Source: Oscillospiraceae bacterium (GTDB taxonomy: Bacteria > Bacillota > Clostridia > Oscillospirales > Oscillospiraceae). Taken from it: DNA of 34,007 bases. Shown here piece after piece: positions 13,993 to 22,204 of the stretch. The translations under genes were made by a program, and so were the position numbers. The stretch's first letter is position 1. Each line of letters starts with the position of its first letter. The stretch lies in assembly GCA_017449185.1 (NCBI GenBank), contig JAFSJZ010000026.1, positions 1 through 34,007 on the forward strand. The letters run 5' to 3'. Below the pieces are notes generated by a model, which saw only the letters and a program-made list of their open reading frames with translations, had not been told where the DNA came from and ran no database searches.

Positions 13993-15526
13993 TGTTCGTC
14001 TCTCCTTCCGTCTGCGCATCTTCGGTCGGGGCCGGCGTCGGCTCGCTCGTGGGTTCGGGAGTCGGCGCCGGGGTGAGGACCTCTGTGCCGAGGAAGTAGT
14101 AATTCTCCATCTCCGCGGCAGCCGAAGAGGAATAAAAGCTCCCCGCGTCGATCACCCAGCCTCCGTCGCAGGCGACGGCCGGGCAGCCGAGAAAGGCCGT
14201 CATGCTCTCGTCGGGGTCGAGCCAGCCGTTTTCATAGCCCTCGCGCCAGACAAAATAGCGCTCGGCGCCCGCGTATTCATACAGCGCCGCGCCGTCCACG
14301 AGAGAATAGAGCAGCTCCTCGCCGTTCGGCCCCGGGCCGACTAGGCGGATGACCGAGCCGTAGAGCTCGCTGCGGCGCATTTCCAGCAGCCGCGAGCAGG
14401 GCAGCGTGAAGCCGCCGCGGCCGGAGCCCTCGCCGACGGGAAAATCGACAAGCTTTCCGGGCAGGACCGAGGCGATGCTCTCGTCCGACAGGCCGCGCAG
14501 CAGACGGATGCGCCCGTCGAACACGTCCAGCTCCAGTTCCGTGAGACGGCGCTTGAGATCATCGTCGGTGCCGGGGTTGAGCTCGGTGTATTCCACATGG
14601 TCGCCGTCCGTGAGCGTGGTGAAAGCGCGCGCCGTGACGAGCACGACGTCGTTCTCGATCTGGCGGCCGAGACACAGGGCCATGACCACGTCGCCGTTTT
14701 TGTTGGTCACGGAGGCGTCCTTTTCCAGGAAGCGGACCTCGCCGGCGGTGTTCTGGAAGATGGAATAGCCCTCCCCGTCGCCGGTCGAGACATAGCTCGG
14801 GGCCTCGGCATACCAGGGCATGCGCGCGATCTTCGCGCCGGGCCAGATCGAGATCGTCAGCACGAGCTCGCTGCGGCGGCCGGAGCCGCCGCCCTCGACG
14901 CTTCGCAGACAGAGCTCGGCGCGGTCGCCGTAGTTCACCATCTCCTCGACGGCGAAGCGCCCGGTGCCGGGCAGCGACTGCAGCCGGCTCAGCTGCAGCA
15001 CCAGCGTGTCGCTGAGCTGCCAGCTCACCGCGTCGTCGATGAAGCGCCACATTTCGCTCACGCGTCCGGTGGCGGGATCCTCCGCGCCGCGGGCGAGGCT
15101 GTACTGCCCGTTCGAGCGCGGGATCGGCGTCGCCTGGACGACGGCGGGCTGCTCCGACGCCGCGGGAAGCGGCGCGGAGACGGCGATCTGCGGCTCGTCG
15201 CTCGGGACGCTCTCGCCGACCGCGGCCGGCGTCGGCTCGGCCTTGGAGAAGAAGGACAGCACGACCGCCGCCGCAAGGATCACCAGCGCGGCGGAGAGCA
15301 GCAGCCCGAGCTTTTTCAGGAAGCCGGCCTTGAAAAAGCGCACGAGCCATGTGATCACCGCCACGATGATCACGACCGAGGCGACGAGCGAAACGCGCTC
15401 GCCCATGCCGGCACGGCCTTCGCTCCACGCACGCAGGATCTCCGGCGCGTTGAGGAAGCTCTGGAAGACGATTTTCAGTTTATCCCAAAGAGCGTACAGC
15501 TCTCTGATGATCCAATCCATTGACAT
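13985..15526 (-). CDS. Unrecognised 513-aa membrane-anchored protein
   Basis: I do not recognise the family. The N-terminus has an amphipathic stretch (~1-40), two membrane segments (~45-63 and ~73-93) joined by a basic loop FFKAGFLKKLG, then a Pro/Ala-rich linker. A large domain of ~350 residues follows, and the C-terminus is a low-complexity tail of repeated PTPEPTSEP-like units. The big domain is rich in beta-type segments and has no evident catalytic motif. With two helices both ends may face the same side of the membrane; which side is not certain. The N-terminal module closely mirrors the small protein encoded just upstream. AAAGGAG lies 13 nt before the ATG. Confidence 0.75.
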   Translation of the reverse strand: MSMDWIIRELYALWDKLKIVFQSFLNAPEILRAWSEGRAGMGERVSLVASVVIIVAVITWLVRFFKAGFLKKLGLLLSAALVILAAAVVLSFFSKAEPTPAAVGESVPSDEPQIAVSAPLPAASEQPAVVQATPIPRSNGQYSLARGAEDPATGRVSEMWRFIDDAVSWQLSDTLVLQLSRLQSLPGTGRFAVEEMVNYGDRAELCLRSVEGGGSGRRSELVLTISIWPGAKIARMPWYAEAPSYVSTGDGEGYSIFQNTAGEVRFLEKDASVTNKNGDVVMALCLGRQIENDVVLVTARAFTTLTDGDHVEYTELNPGTDDDLKRRLTELELDVFDGRIRLLRGLSDESIASVLPGKLVDFPVGEGSGRGGFTLPCSRLLEMRRSELYGSVIRLVGPGPNGEELLYSLVDGAALYEYAGAERYFVWREGYENGWLDPDESMTAFLGCPAVACDGGWVIDAGSFYSSSAAAEMENYYFLGTEVLTPAPTPEPTSEPTPAPTEDAQTEGETNNG

Positions 15527-15565
15527 GTTGCCTTTGTCTCTCCTTTAATGCGCTCTCCGCGCGGA

Positions 15566-15871
15566 TCAGGCCGTCGGCATGCCGATCATGCGCAGCAGGA
15601 AATAGCCCACGGCCGCCAGGAGGAAGAGGACCAGAAGCGTGCCCAGCAGCATCTGCCCCTTCTTTTTCCAGGGCGCCTTGATAAAACTGACGATCCTGCC
15701 GAGAACCAGCAGCGCGACGACGAGCGCCGCCAGGGCCATCACGACGAGCTCGGCCCTGCCGATGATGCTCGTGTCGGCGATCACACGGCGCACCGTGTCC
15801 GTCACCACGCCGTAAACGTACTGCAGACTCTTCCAGAATCTCGCCATCTCCTGCATGAATGTCTCTTTCAT
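15566..15871 (-). CDS. Small two-helix membrane protein
   Basis: A 101-aa protein starts at ATG 15871 behind GAAGGAAGG; longer in-frame extensions run back into nadE and are unlikely. It has an amphipathic N-terminus (RFWKSLQYVYGVVTDTVRRV), membrane segments at ~40-60 and ~73-94, and a basic loop SFIKAPWKKKG between them. Layout and residue spacing are almost the same as in the first ~95 residues of the 513-aa protein encoded downstream, so the two are probably paralogous modules. It lies 20 nt after nadE and 39 nt before the 513-aa gene. Function unknown. Confidence 0.75.
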   Translation of the reverse strand: MKETFMQEMARFWKSLQYVYGVVTDTVRRVIADTSIIGRAELVVMALAALVVALLVLGRIVSFIKAPWKKKGQMLLGTLLVLFLLAAVGYFLLRMIGMPTA

Positions 15872-15891
15872 ATGCCTTCCTTCTTTTTCGG

Positions 15892-16647
15892 TCAGCTGTC
15901 CTGCCCGGATTGTCCGACGGATCCCCGATAGGTCGAGATCGGCCGTCTCTTGTGCTCGCTGCGCGCGTGGAAGCGCCGGATCACGGCGAGGTCGTCTTCG
16001 CCGCCCGTACCGTGCAGGATCCACTCATCGATCGCAGCATAGCGCACGCCCATCTCCTGCTCGTCGGTCTGGCCGTCGAAGAGCCCGGCCGAAGGCGCCT
16101 TGTCGATGACCTGCCGCGGGGCCTTCAGGTACTCGAGGAACGCAAAGACCTCGGTGGCCGTCAGGTCGGCGATCGGGTCGAAGTCGCTGGCCCCGTCGCC
16201 CCATTTTGTGAAATAGCCCATATAGATCTCGCTGCGGTTGCCCGTCCCGGCCACAAGCCGGTTTTCCGCCGCCGCCACGGCGTAGAGCGCCGTCATGCGC
16301 AGACGCGGCGCGAGGTTGTTCAGCGCCATATCGTTGAGCGCGGCCGCCTCGCCGACAGCCGTGACGAGCGCCTCGCGCGCGGACGAGAGGTCGACCGTGC
16401 GCGTCTCGATGCCGAAGGCCTCCGCGAGCGCGCGGCCGTCGGCCGCGTCCGCGCCGTAGTTGCGCCTGGAGGCGCAGGGCATGATGACGCCCACGGTGTT
16501 CTCGCAGGCGGCCTTGCACAGGATGCCCACCAGGGCGCTGTCCTTGCCGCCGGAGTTGCCGAACACGATGCCGGAGGCGTGCGCGCTCTCCACGAGCGAG
16601 CGGATATACGCCACGCGCCCCTCAAACTCGGCCTGGTAATCTCTCAT
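15892..16647 (-). CDS. nadE: Ammonia-dependent NAD+ synthetase
   Basis: The 251-aa enzyme converts deamido-NAD+ to NAD+ with ATP and ammonia, the last step of NAD synthesis. The PP-loop SGGKDS is at residues 32-37, with the family segments ENRLVAGTGNRSEIYMGYFTKWGDGASDFDPIADLTATEV and KAPSAGLFDGQTDEQEMG further on, given here only as landmarks around residues 127-200. It has the short, ammonia-using length; the N-terminal glutaminase of the long form is missing. Its ATG overlaps the trmO stop by four bases. Confidence 0.95.
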   Translation of the reverse strand: MRDYQAEFEGRVAYIRSLVESAHASGIVFGNSGGKDSALVGILCKAACENTVGVIMPCASRRNYGADAADGRALAEAFGIETRTVDLSSAREALVTAVGEAAALNDMALNNLAPRLRMTALYAVAAAENRLVAGTGNRSEIYMGYFTKWGDGASDFDPIADLTATEVFAFLEYLKAPRQVIDKAPSAGLFDGQTDEQEMGVRYAAIDEWILHGTGGEDDLAVIRRFHARSEHKRRPISTYRGSVGQSGQDS

Positions 16648-17327
16648 GGGCTTTCTACCTCCGTTACGGTCAAAAGCTTATCCTCCACCCGGAAGCGGAC
16701 GGTCAGGGAAGCAAAGCTCATCGCGTACACGCGCTCCGGATCGTCCTGATAGCGCGGGCGCGGGTCGTTCGCGAGCACGCCGCGCAGCGCCGCGCGCTTT
16801 TCCTCCGGGACTTTTTCGAGCAGCGCGTCCGCAAAGACGACCTCGAGGGTTTTCCCCGGGTCGGGCGCGAAGCCGCTCGCGGCCTCGGGATACGCGTCGG
16901 CGTAGGGGACGTAGGGCTTGACGTCAAAGATCGGCGTGCCGTCCATCAGGTCGGCCCCGCCCACGAGCAGCGTCGTCCCCTTCCCTTCGCATTTTTCGAC
17001 GCCGAGCAGTCTCACACAGCTCAAGCCCAGAGAATTGGGCCGGAAGGGAGAGCGTGTGGCGAACACGCCCATGCGCACGTTCCCGCCCAGCCGCGGCGGG
17101 CGCACCGTGGGCGACCAGGCCTCCCGCTGCGCCTCGGAGAAGCCCCAGATCAGCCAGAGGCGGGAAAAGCCCTCGATGCCGCGCAGGGCCTCATCGCAGC
17201 GGTATTCCCCGTCGAAGACCACGCGCGCGCGCAGCTCTTCCACGATCCCCGCCTGGCGCGGGATGCCGAATTTTTCGCCGAAATCGCTCTCGATGTGTGC
17301 GACCGGGCGGATCGTAAACTCGTTCAT
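16644..17327 (-). CDS. trmO: tRNA (N6-threonylcarbamoyladenosine-37-N6)-methyltransferase TrmO
   Basis: The 227-aa protein belongs to the TsaA/YaeB (UPF0066) family, which methylates t6A at position 37 of threonine tRNAs using S-adenosylmethionine. Signatures seen are FATRSPFRPN at residues 89-98 in the beta-barrel domain and DVKPYVPYAD at 135-144. A C-terminal domain of ~65 residues follows. The ATG at 17327 overlaps the CPBP stop by ATGA, and its own stop overlaps the nadE start the same way. A longer in-frame start exists inside the CPBP gene but lacks support. Placed in one operon with miaB, another tRNA-37 modifier. Confidence 0.92.
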   Translation of the reverse strand: MNEFTIRPVAHIESDFGEKFGIPRQAGIVEELRARVVFDGEYRCDEALRGIEGFSRLWLIWGFSEAQREAWSPTVRPPRLGGNVRMGVFATRSPFRPNSLGLSCVRLLGVEKCEGKGTTLLVGGADLMDGTPIFDVKPYVPYADAYPEAASGFAPDPGKTLEVVFADALLEKVPEEKRAALRGVLANDPRPRYQDDPERVYAMSFASLTVRFRVEDKLLTVTEVESP

Positions 17328-18031
17328 ATCAGTTTCCCCAGCATGGAAAGCGCCAGAATGGACACGCCGTTGACCGTCATGTGCAGAAAGATCGCGCTCC
17401 ACAGCGAGTTTGTTTTTTCATACACGCGCGCAAGCAGCACGCCCGCCGGCAGATACTGCAGCAGGTAGATCCAGACGGCGGGGTCGTCCGCGGCGAAACC
17501 CCAGATATGATAAACGGCGAAGAGCGCGACCGACACGGCATAGGCCGCGAGGCGGTTGCGGCGCCGCAGCAGGCCGAACACGCCGCCGCGGAACATGGCC
17601 TCCTCGACGATCGGCGCGAGGAACACCGCCACGGCCGTCGTCATGCCCAGATCTTCTCCGGCCAGGGAGAACACCGCTTCGTTGTTCGGGTTCTCCGCGC
17701 GGCCGAGCAGGAGCAGCGCCAGATTGATCGCCATGTTGCACAGCAGCAGCACGCCGTAGGCCTTGACGATCTCCAGCAGCGCGGCGGGGCCGTAGTCGCA
17801 CAGGGCGTTGAACTCGCGGAAGAAGAAGCGCCGCAGGAAGAAGAAAAGCAGCACCGCGGCGATCGTATAGCACACGACGTTGCCGCCGAGGGCGCTGATC
17901 TGCCCTTCTTCAAACAGGCCGAAAATCAGCCGCGGCAGCAGATAGACGTGCACCGGGATATAGCCGATCGCCGCGGCGTATTCCCATCGGCTCATGCGGC
18001 TGGTGAAGGCCCCCTGATCTTTCGTCGGCAT
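17324..18031 (-). CDS. CPBP-family intramembrane glutamic protease
   Basis: The 235-aa protein is largely hydrophobic with about seven membrane segments. It carries the CPBP (Abi/CAAX protease-like) motifs: E143-E144 with R148 in VEEAMFRGG, H175 in FAVYHIWGF and HMTVN with H217 and N221. These residues form the active site within the membrane. The family processes prenylated or other membrane proteins, and in some Firmicutes protects against bacteriocins; which applies here is unknown. Its ATG comes one base after the mutS stop, so it is translationally coupled. Confidence 0.9.
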   Translation of the reverse strand: MPTKDQGAFTSRMSRWEYAAAIGYIPVHVYLLPRLIFGLFEEGQISALGGNVVCYTIAAVLLFFFLRRFFFREFNALCDYGPAALLEIVKAYGVLLLCNMAINLALLLLGRAENPNNEAVFSLAGEDLGMTTAVAVFLAPIVEEAMFRGGVFGLLRRRNRLAAYAVSVALFAVYHIWGFAADDPAVWIYLLQYLPAGVLLARVYEKTNSLWSAIFLHMTVNGVSILALSMLGKLI

Positions 18032-18032
18032 C

Positions 18033-20639
18033 TCAGGCCCGCGCCTTTCTCTGCAGCTCGAAGAGCAGGTTCATCGCCTCGAGGGGCGTGAGCGTGTTCA
18101 GGTCCGTCGCGCAGAGGATGTCGCGTACCTCGTCGCTGCCGACGTCGGAGAGGCTGATCTGCCCCTGCGCCGACCGCGGCGCATGAGACGACAGCGCGGC
18201 CGTGCCGCCGCTTGTCAGCTCCTTGAGATAGCCCTTGGCCTTGCCGATCACGCCGTCGGGCAGCCCCGCGAGCTTCGCGACCTCGATGCCGTAGCTGTCG
18301 TCGGCCGCGCCGGGCACGATCTTGCGCAGGAACACCAGCGTCCCGCCCTGCTTTTTGGCCGTGATGTTGTAGTTGCGCACGCCGGGGACCTCGCCTTCGA
18401 GGGCCGAGAGCTCGTGATAGTGCGTGGCGAACATGGTCTTGGCCCCGAGACGGCGTTTGTCCGCGCAGTATTCGAGCACCGCGCGGGCGATCGCCATGCC
18501 GTCGAAGGTCGAGGTGCCGCGGCCGATCTCGTCGAGGATCAGCAGCGAGGCGGCGGTAGCGTGGGAGAGGATGTTCGCCATCTCGGTCATCTCCACCATA
18601 AAGGTGGACTGGCCGGAGGCGAGATCGTCCGATGCGCCGATGCGCGTGAACACCCGGTCGACGATGCCGATGAGCGCGCTTTTCGCCGGGACGAAGGAGC
18701 CCATCTGCGCCATGAGCACGATCAGCGCCGTCTGGCGCATGTAGGTGGATTTGCCCGCCATGTTCGGACCGGTGACGATGGCCACGCGGTCGTCGCCGTC
18801 GTTCAGCGTCGTGTCGTTCGGGACAAAGAGCACGTCCTTCATCGTCTGCTCGACGACCGGGTGACGGCCCTCGACGATGCGGATCGTGCGGGAGGTGTCG
18901 ACCTCGGGCTTGGTGTAGCCGTTGCGTACGGCCACCTCCGCGAGCGAGCAGAGCGCGTCGAGCCGCGCCACGGCCGCGGCCGTGGCCTGCACGCGGTCGA
19001 CCTCGGCGGCCAGGGCGTCGCGCACTTCGCAGAAATAGCGGTATTCGAGCTCGTTGATGCGCTCGCGCGCGGTCAGGAGCGTGTTTTCCAGCTCCTTGAG
19101 CTCCTGTGTGAAGTAGCGCTCGTTCGACACGAGCGTCTGCTTGCGGATATAGTCCTCGGGGATGTTGTCCTCGCCCGCGGACTTGGGCACGTCGATGAAA
19201 TAGCCGAAAACCTTATTGTAGCCGACCTTCAGCTTTTTGATGCCGGTGCGCTCGCGCTCGCGCGCCTCCAGCTCGGAGACAAGCCGCGCGCCGTTGTCGC
19301 GCACGTCGCGCAGGCGGTCGACCTCCTCGGAGTAGCCGGGGCGCAGGATGCCGCCCTCGCGCACGGAGAAGGGGGGCTCGTCGCAAATGGCCTCGTCGAC
19401 GCGGCGGCGGATATCCTCCAGCGCGTCCATCGCGCCGATCTCGCGCAGCTCCAGGCTGCGGTAGGGCGCGAGCAGGGAGATGAGCTGCGGCAGCGCCGCG
19501 CAGCAGCCGGAGAGGGCGCGCAGGTCGCGCCCGCCCGCCGTGCCGTAGACCGTGCGGCCGATCAGCCGCTGCATGTCGCCCACGCCGCGCAGCGCGGCGA
19601 TCAGCTCGCCGCGGCCCACGTTGTCGCGGTAGAGCTCGTCCACCGCCGTGAGCCGGCGCGAGATCGCCACCGCGCTCAGCAGCGGCCTCTCGACCCAGGC
19701 TCTCAGCAGCCGCCCGCCCATGGGGGTCTTGGTTTTGTCCAGCACCCAGAGCAGGGACCCGCGCTTTTCGCCGCTGCGCAGCGACTCGGTCAGCTCCAGG
19801 TTGCGGCGCGTGGTCCAGTCCAGCTCCATGAAGCGGCCGCCGAAGAACACGTCCAGGCGGTCGATGTGGCTCATCTCGACCTTCTGCGTCTCGGTGAGAT
19901 AGCCCAGCAGCGCGCCGGCGGCGCAGACCGCGGCGGGCGCGTCGCCCAGGCCGCTCTCGTCCACGTCGGCAAAGCCGAACTGGCGGCACAGACGCACCGA
20001 GGCGCCGAGGTATTCAAAGCGTTCGCCGCCGGAGGAGATCATCGCGTCGAGCTTTTTCGACAGGAAATCGACGATCGCGCCCTCGCTCTCGGCCCCGAAG
20101 GACAGAATGGCCTCGCGCGGGGAGAAGCGGCCGAGCTCGTTGAGGATGTGGCTGACCGCGTCGGTCTCGAAGCCGGCGCAGCAGAACTCGCCCGTGGACA
20201 CGTCGCAGAAGGCCACGCCCCCGCGCCCGCCCTCGAGGCTGACCGCGCAGAGGTAATTGCTCCTGCCCTCCTCGAGCATCGAGCTCTCGGTCACGGTGCC
20301 GGGGGTGATGATGCGCACCACGTCGCGGGAGACGAGACCCTTGGCCAGGGCCGGATCTTCGGTCTGCTCGCAGATGGCCACCTTGTAGCCGCGCGCGATC
20401 AGGCGGGCGATATAGGCCTCGGCGCTGTGGTAGGGCACGCCGCACATGGGCGTGCGCTCCTCGGGATCTTCGATATTGCGGTCGCGCGTCGTCAGCGTGA
20501 GGTCAAGCTCGCGGGAGGCGAGCTTGGCGTCCTCGTCGAACATCTCGTAAAAATCGCCGAGCCGGAAGAAGAGCAGACAGTCCCTGTGCTGCTCCTTGAT
20601 CTCGTTGTACTGCCGTTTCATCGGCGTAAGTTCGGCCAT
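18033..20639 (-). CDS. mutS: DNA mismatch repair protein MutS
   Basis: The 868-aa protein recognises mismatches and recruits MutL. The mismatch-reading motif G-D-F30-Y-E32 is at the N-terminus, followed by connector, lever and clamp domains, and the ABC-type ATPase with Walker A GPNMAGKST at 624-632 and Walker B ILDEIGRGTSTFDG. Length is normal for MutS1. The ATG at 20639 has GGAG at 9 nt. It follows miaB by 39 nt and leads the CPBP, trmO and nadE genes. mutL is only 1.5 kb away but faces the other way. Confidence 0.98.
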   Translation of the reverse strand: MAELTPMKRQYNEIKEQHRDCLLFFRLGDFYEMFDEDAKLASRELDLTLTTRDRNIEDPEERTPMCGVPYHSAEAYIARLIARGYKVAICEQTEDPALAKGLVSRDVVRIITPGTVTESSMLEEGRSNYLCAVSLEGGRGGVAFCDVSTGEFCCAGFETDAVSHILNELGRFSPREAILSFGAESEGAIVDFLSKKLDAMISSGGERFEYLGASVRLCRQFGFADVDESGLGDAPAAVCAAGALLGYLTETQKVEMSHIDRLDVFFGGRFMELDWTTRRNLELTESLRSGEKRGSLLWVLDKTKTPMGGRLLRAWVERPLLSAVAISRRLTAVDELYRDNVGRGELIAALRGVGDMQRLIGRTVYGTAGGRDLRALSGCCAALPQLISLLAPYRSLELREIGAMDALEDIRRRVDEAICDEPPFSVREGGILRPGYSEEVDRLRDVRDNGARLVSELEARERERTGIKKLKVGYNKVFGYFIDVPKSAGEDNIPEDYIRKQTLVSNERYFTQELKELENTLLTARERINELEYRYFCEVRDALAAEVDRVQATAAAVARLDALCSLAEVAVRNGYTKPEVDTSRTIRIVEGRHPVVEQTMKDVLFVPNDTTLNDGDDRVAIVTGPNMAGKSTYMRQTALIVLMAQMGSFVPAKSALIGIVDRVFTRIGASDDLASGQSTFMVEMTEMANILSHATAASLLILDEIGRGTSTFDGMAIARAVLEYCADKRRLGAKTMFATHYHELSALEGEVPGVRNYNITAKKQGGTLVFLRKIVPGAADDSYGIEVAKLAGLPDGVIGKAKGYLKELTSGGTAALSSHAPRSAQGQISLSDVGSDEVRDILCATDLNTLTPLEAMNLLFELQRKARA

Positions 20640-20678
20640 GCTCTTGATCTCCGTCCTCTAAAATCTAAAAACTAAAAA

Positions 20679-22091
20679 CTATACGATCTTGCCGTACAAG
20701 GCCCAGGTGTTGCTCGCCGTGATCGTCACCTCGATAAACTGTCCGATCAGCGCCGGATCGCCCCTGAGGTGTACGAGCCGGCCGCCGTTGGTGCGGGCCG
20801 AGAGATTGTATTCCGCCTTTCCCGTCTCGCCGTCGACGAGCACGCGCATCCGTTTGCCCTCATAGGCCGCGTGCTTCTCGCCCGAGATGCGGTTTGAAAG
20901 CTCCGTGAGGCGGTCGAAGCGCTTCTGCTTGTCCGCGCGCGTGAAGGGGTCGTCCATCTTCGCGGCGGGCGTGCCGACGCGCGGGGAGTAGATGAAGGTG
21001 AACATCGCGTCGTAGCGCACTTCCTCGCACAGCGAGAGCGTCTCTTCGAAGTCCTCCTCCGTCTCGCCGGGGAAGCCGACGATGATATCCGTCGTGATGA
21101 CCAGATCGGGCATCAGATTCCGCGCCGTTTCGATCTCCGCGAGATATTTCGCGCGGTCGTAGTGCCGGTTCATCAGCTTTAAGATCCGGTCGCTGCCGGA
21201 CTGCACCGGCAGGTGGATGTGCTTCGCGCACTTTTCGCACTCCGCCATCGTACGGAAGAGCTTTTCCGTCGCGTCGCGGGGATGGCTGGTCATGAAGCGG
21301 ATCAGAAAATCGCCCGGGATGTCGTTGATCATGCGGATGAGATCCGCGAAATCGACGCCGCCCTCAAGGTCCTTGCCGTAAGAGTTCACATTCTGCCCGA
21401 GCAGCGTGATGTCCTTATACCCGGCCGCGACGAGCTCTTTTGCCTCGGCCGCGACGTCCTCCGGCAGGCGTGAGCGCTCGCGCCCGCGCACGTAGGGCAC
21501 GACGCAGTAGGTGCAGAAGTTGTTGCAGCCGTACATGATCGACAGCCAGGCCTTGACCGCGCCGTCGCGCCGCAGGGGGATGCCCTCGGCCACCGCGCCG
21601 TCGTTCTTGTCGGCGGCGAAGACACGCTTGTGGCGCGTCATCACGGTCTCGAGCAGCTCGGGGAAGCGCCAGAGCTCGTGCGGGCCGAAGACGAGGTCGA
21701 CGATCGGATAGGACTTTTTGATCTTTTCGGCCATGTGCTCCTGCTGGACCATGCAGCCGCAGAGCGCGATGATCTGCGAGGGCTTGGCCTTCTTGGTGTG
21801 GTTGAGCGCCCCGACGTTGCCGAGCACGCGCATCTCCGCGTGCTCGCGTACGGCGCAGGTGTTCACGACGATGATGTCTGCGGCGAACTCGTCGGAAGTG
21901 AAGCCGCAGCCCATCTCGGCAAGGTAGCCGCGGAGCTTCTCGCTGTCGGCTTCGTTCTGCTGGCAGCCGTAGGTGTCCACCATCGCCAGCGGCCTCGCGC
22001 CGTCGGCGCACAGACGCGCGGCGATGCGCGCGCAGATCTCCTCCTGGCGGGCGATCTCTTCCGGTGCGATCGTTTGTCTCGTGTAGGCCAT
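20679..22091 (-). CDS. miaB: tRNA-2-methylthio-N6-dimethylallyladenosine synthase MiaB
   Basis: The 470-aa radical-SAM enzyme adds a methylthio group to i6A37 of tRNAs. The N-terminal UPF0004 domain supplies three cluster cysteines (VDTYGCQQ, VVNTCAVRE, ALCGCMVQ). The radical-SAM motif C189-x3-C193-x2-C196 lies in GCNNFCTYCVVP. A C-terminal TRAM domain with the usual beta strands closes the protein. The ATG at 22091 is preferred because GAGGGG lies 4 nt upstream; an in-frame ATG six codons earlier has no site. It is the first gene of the leftward operon. MiaA, which makes its substrate, is encoded 2 kb away. Confidence 0.97.
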   Translation of the reverse strand: MAYTRQTIAPEEIARQEEICARIAARLCADGARPLAMVDTYGCQQNEADSEKLRGYLAEMGCGFTSDEFAADIIVVNTCAVREHAEMRVLGNVGALNHTKKAKPSQIIALCGCMVQQEHMAEKIKKSYPIVDLVFGPHELWRFPELLETVMTRHKRVFAADKNDGAVAEGIPLRRDGAVKAWLSIMYGCNNFCTYCVVPYVRGRERSRLPEDVAAEAKELVAAGYKDITLLGQNVNSYGKDLEGGVDFADLIRMINDIPGDFLIRFMTSHPRDATEKLFRTMAECEKCAKHIHLPVQSGSDRILKLMNRHYDRAKYLAEIETARNLMPDLVITTDIIVGFPGETEEDFEETLSLCEEVRYDAMFTFIYSPRVGTPAAKMDDPFTRADKQKRFDRLTELSNRISGEKHAAYEGKRMRVLVDGETGKAEYNLSARTNGGRLVHLRGDPALIGQFIEVTITASNTWALYGKIV

Positions 22092-22124
22092 TTTACCCCT
22101 CACAGGCACATAGTTTTACACTTT

Positions 22125-22154
22125 ATAATATCACAAAAGAGGTGGATATTTCAA
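22125..22154 (-). promoter_or_regulatory. Promoter of the miaB-mutS operon
   Basis: TTGAAA and TATTAT are 18 nt apart on the minus strand, about 34 nt upstream of the miaB ATG. Confidence 0.6.
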
Positions 22155-22171
22155 CAGAATTCATGTATAAT
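22143..22171 (+). promoter_or_regulatory. Promoter of mutL
   Basis: TGGATA and a perfect TATAAT are 17 nt apart on the plus strand. It overlaps the -35 part of the opposite miaB promoter, so the two may compete. Confidence 0.6.
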
Positions 22172-22204
22172 ACGGGCAGTAAACCATACACGGGAGCAAT
22201 GACT

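Noticed and set aside
18183-20675. An 830-codon open frame on the plus strand opposite mutS
   Set aside because: It mirrors mutS codon structure in GC-rich DNA, has His/Arg/Ala-rich composition without domains and lacks a ribosome site.
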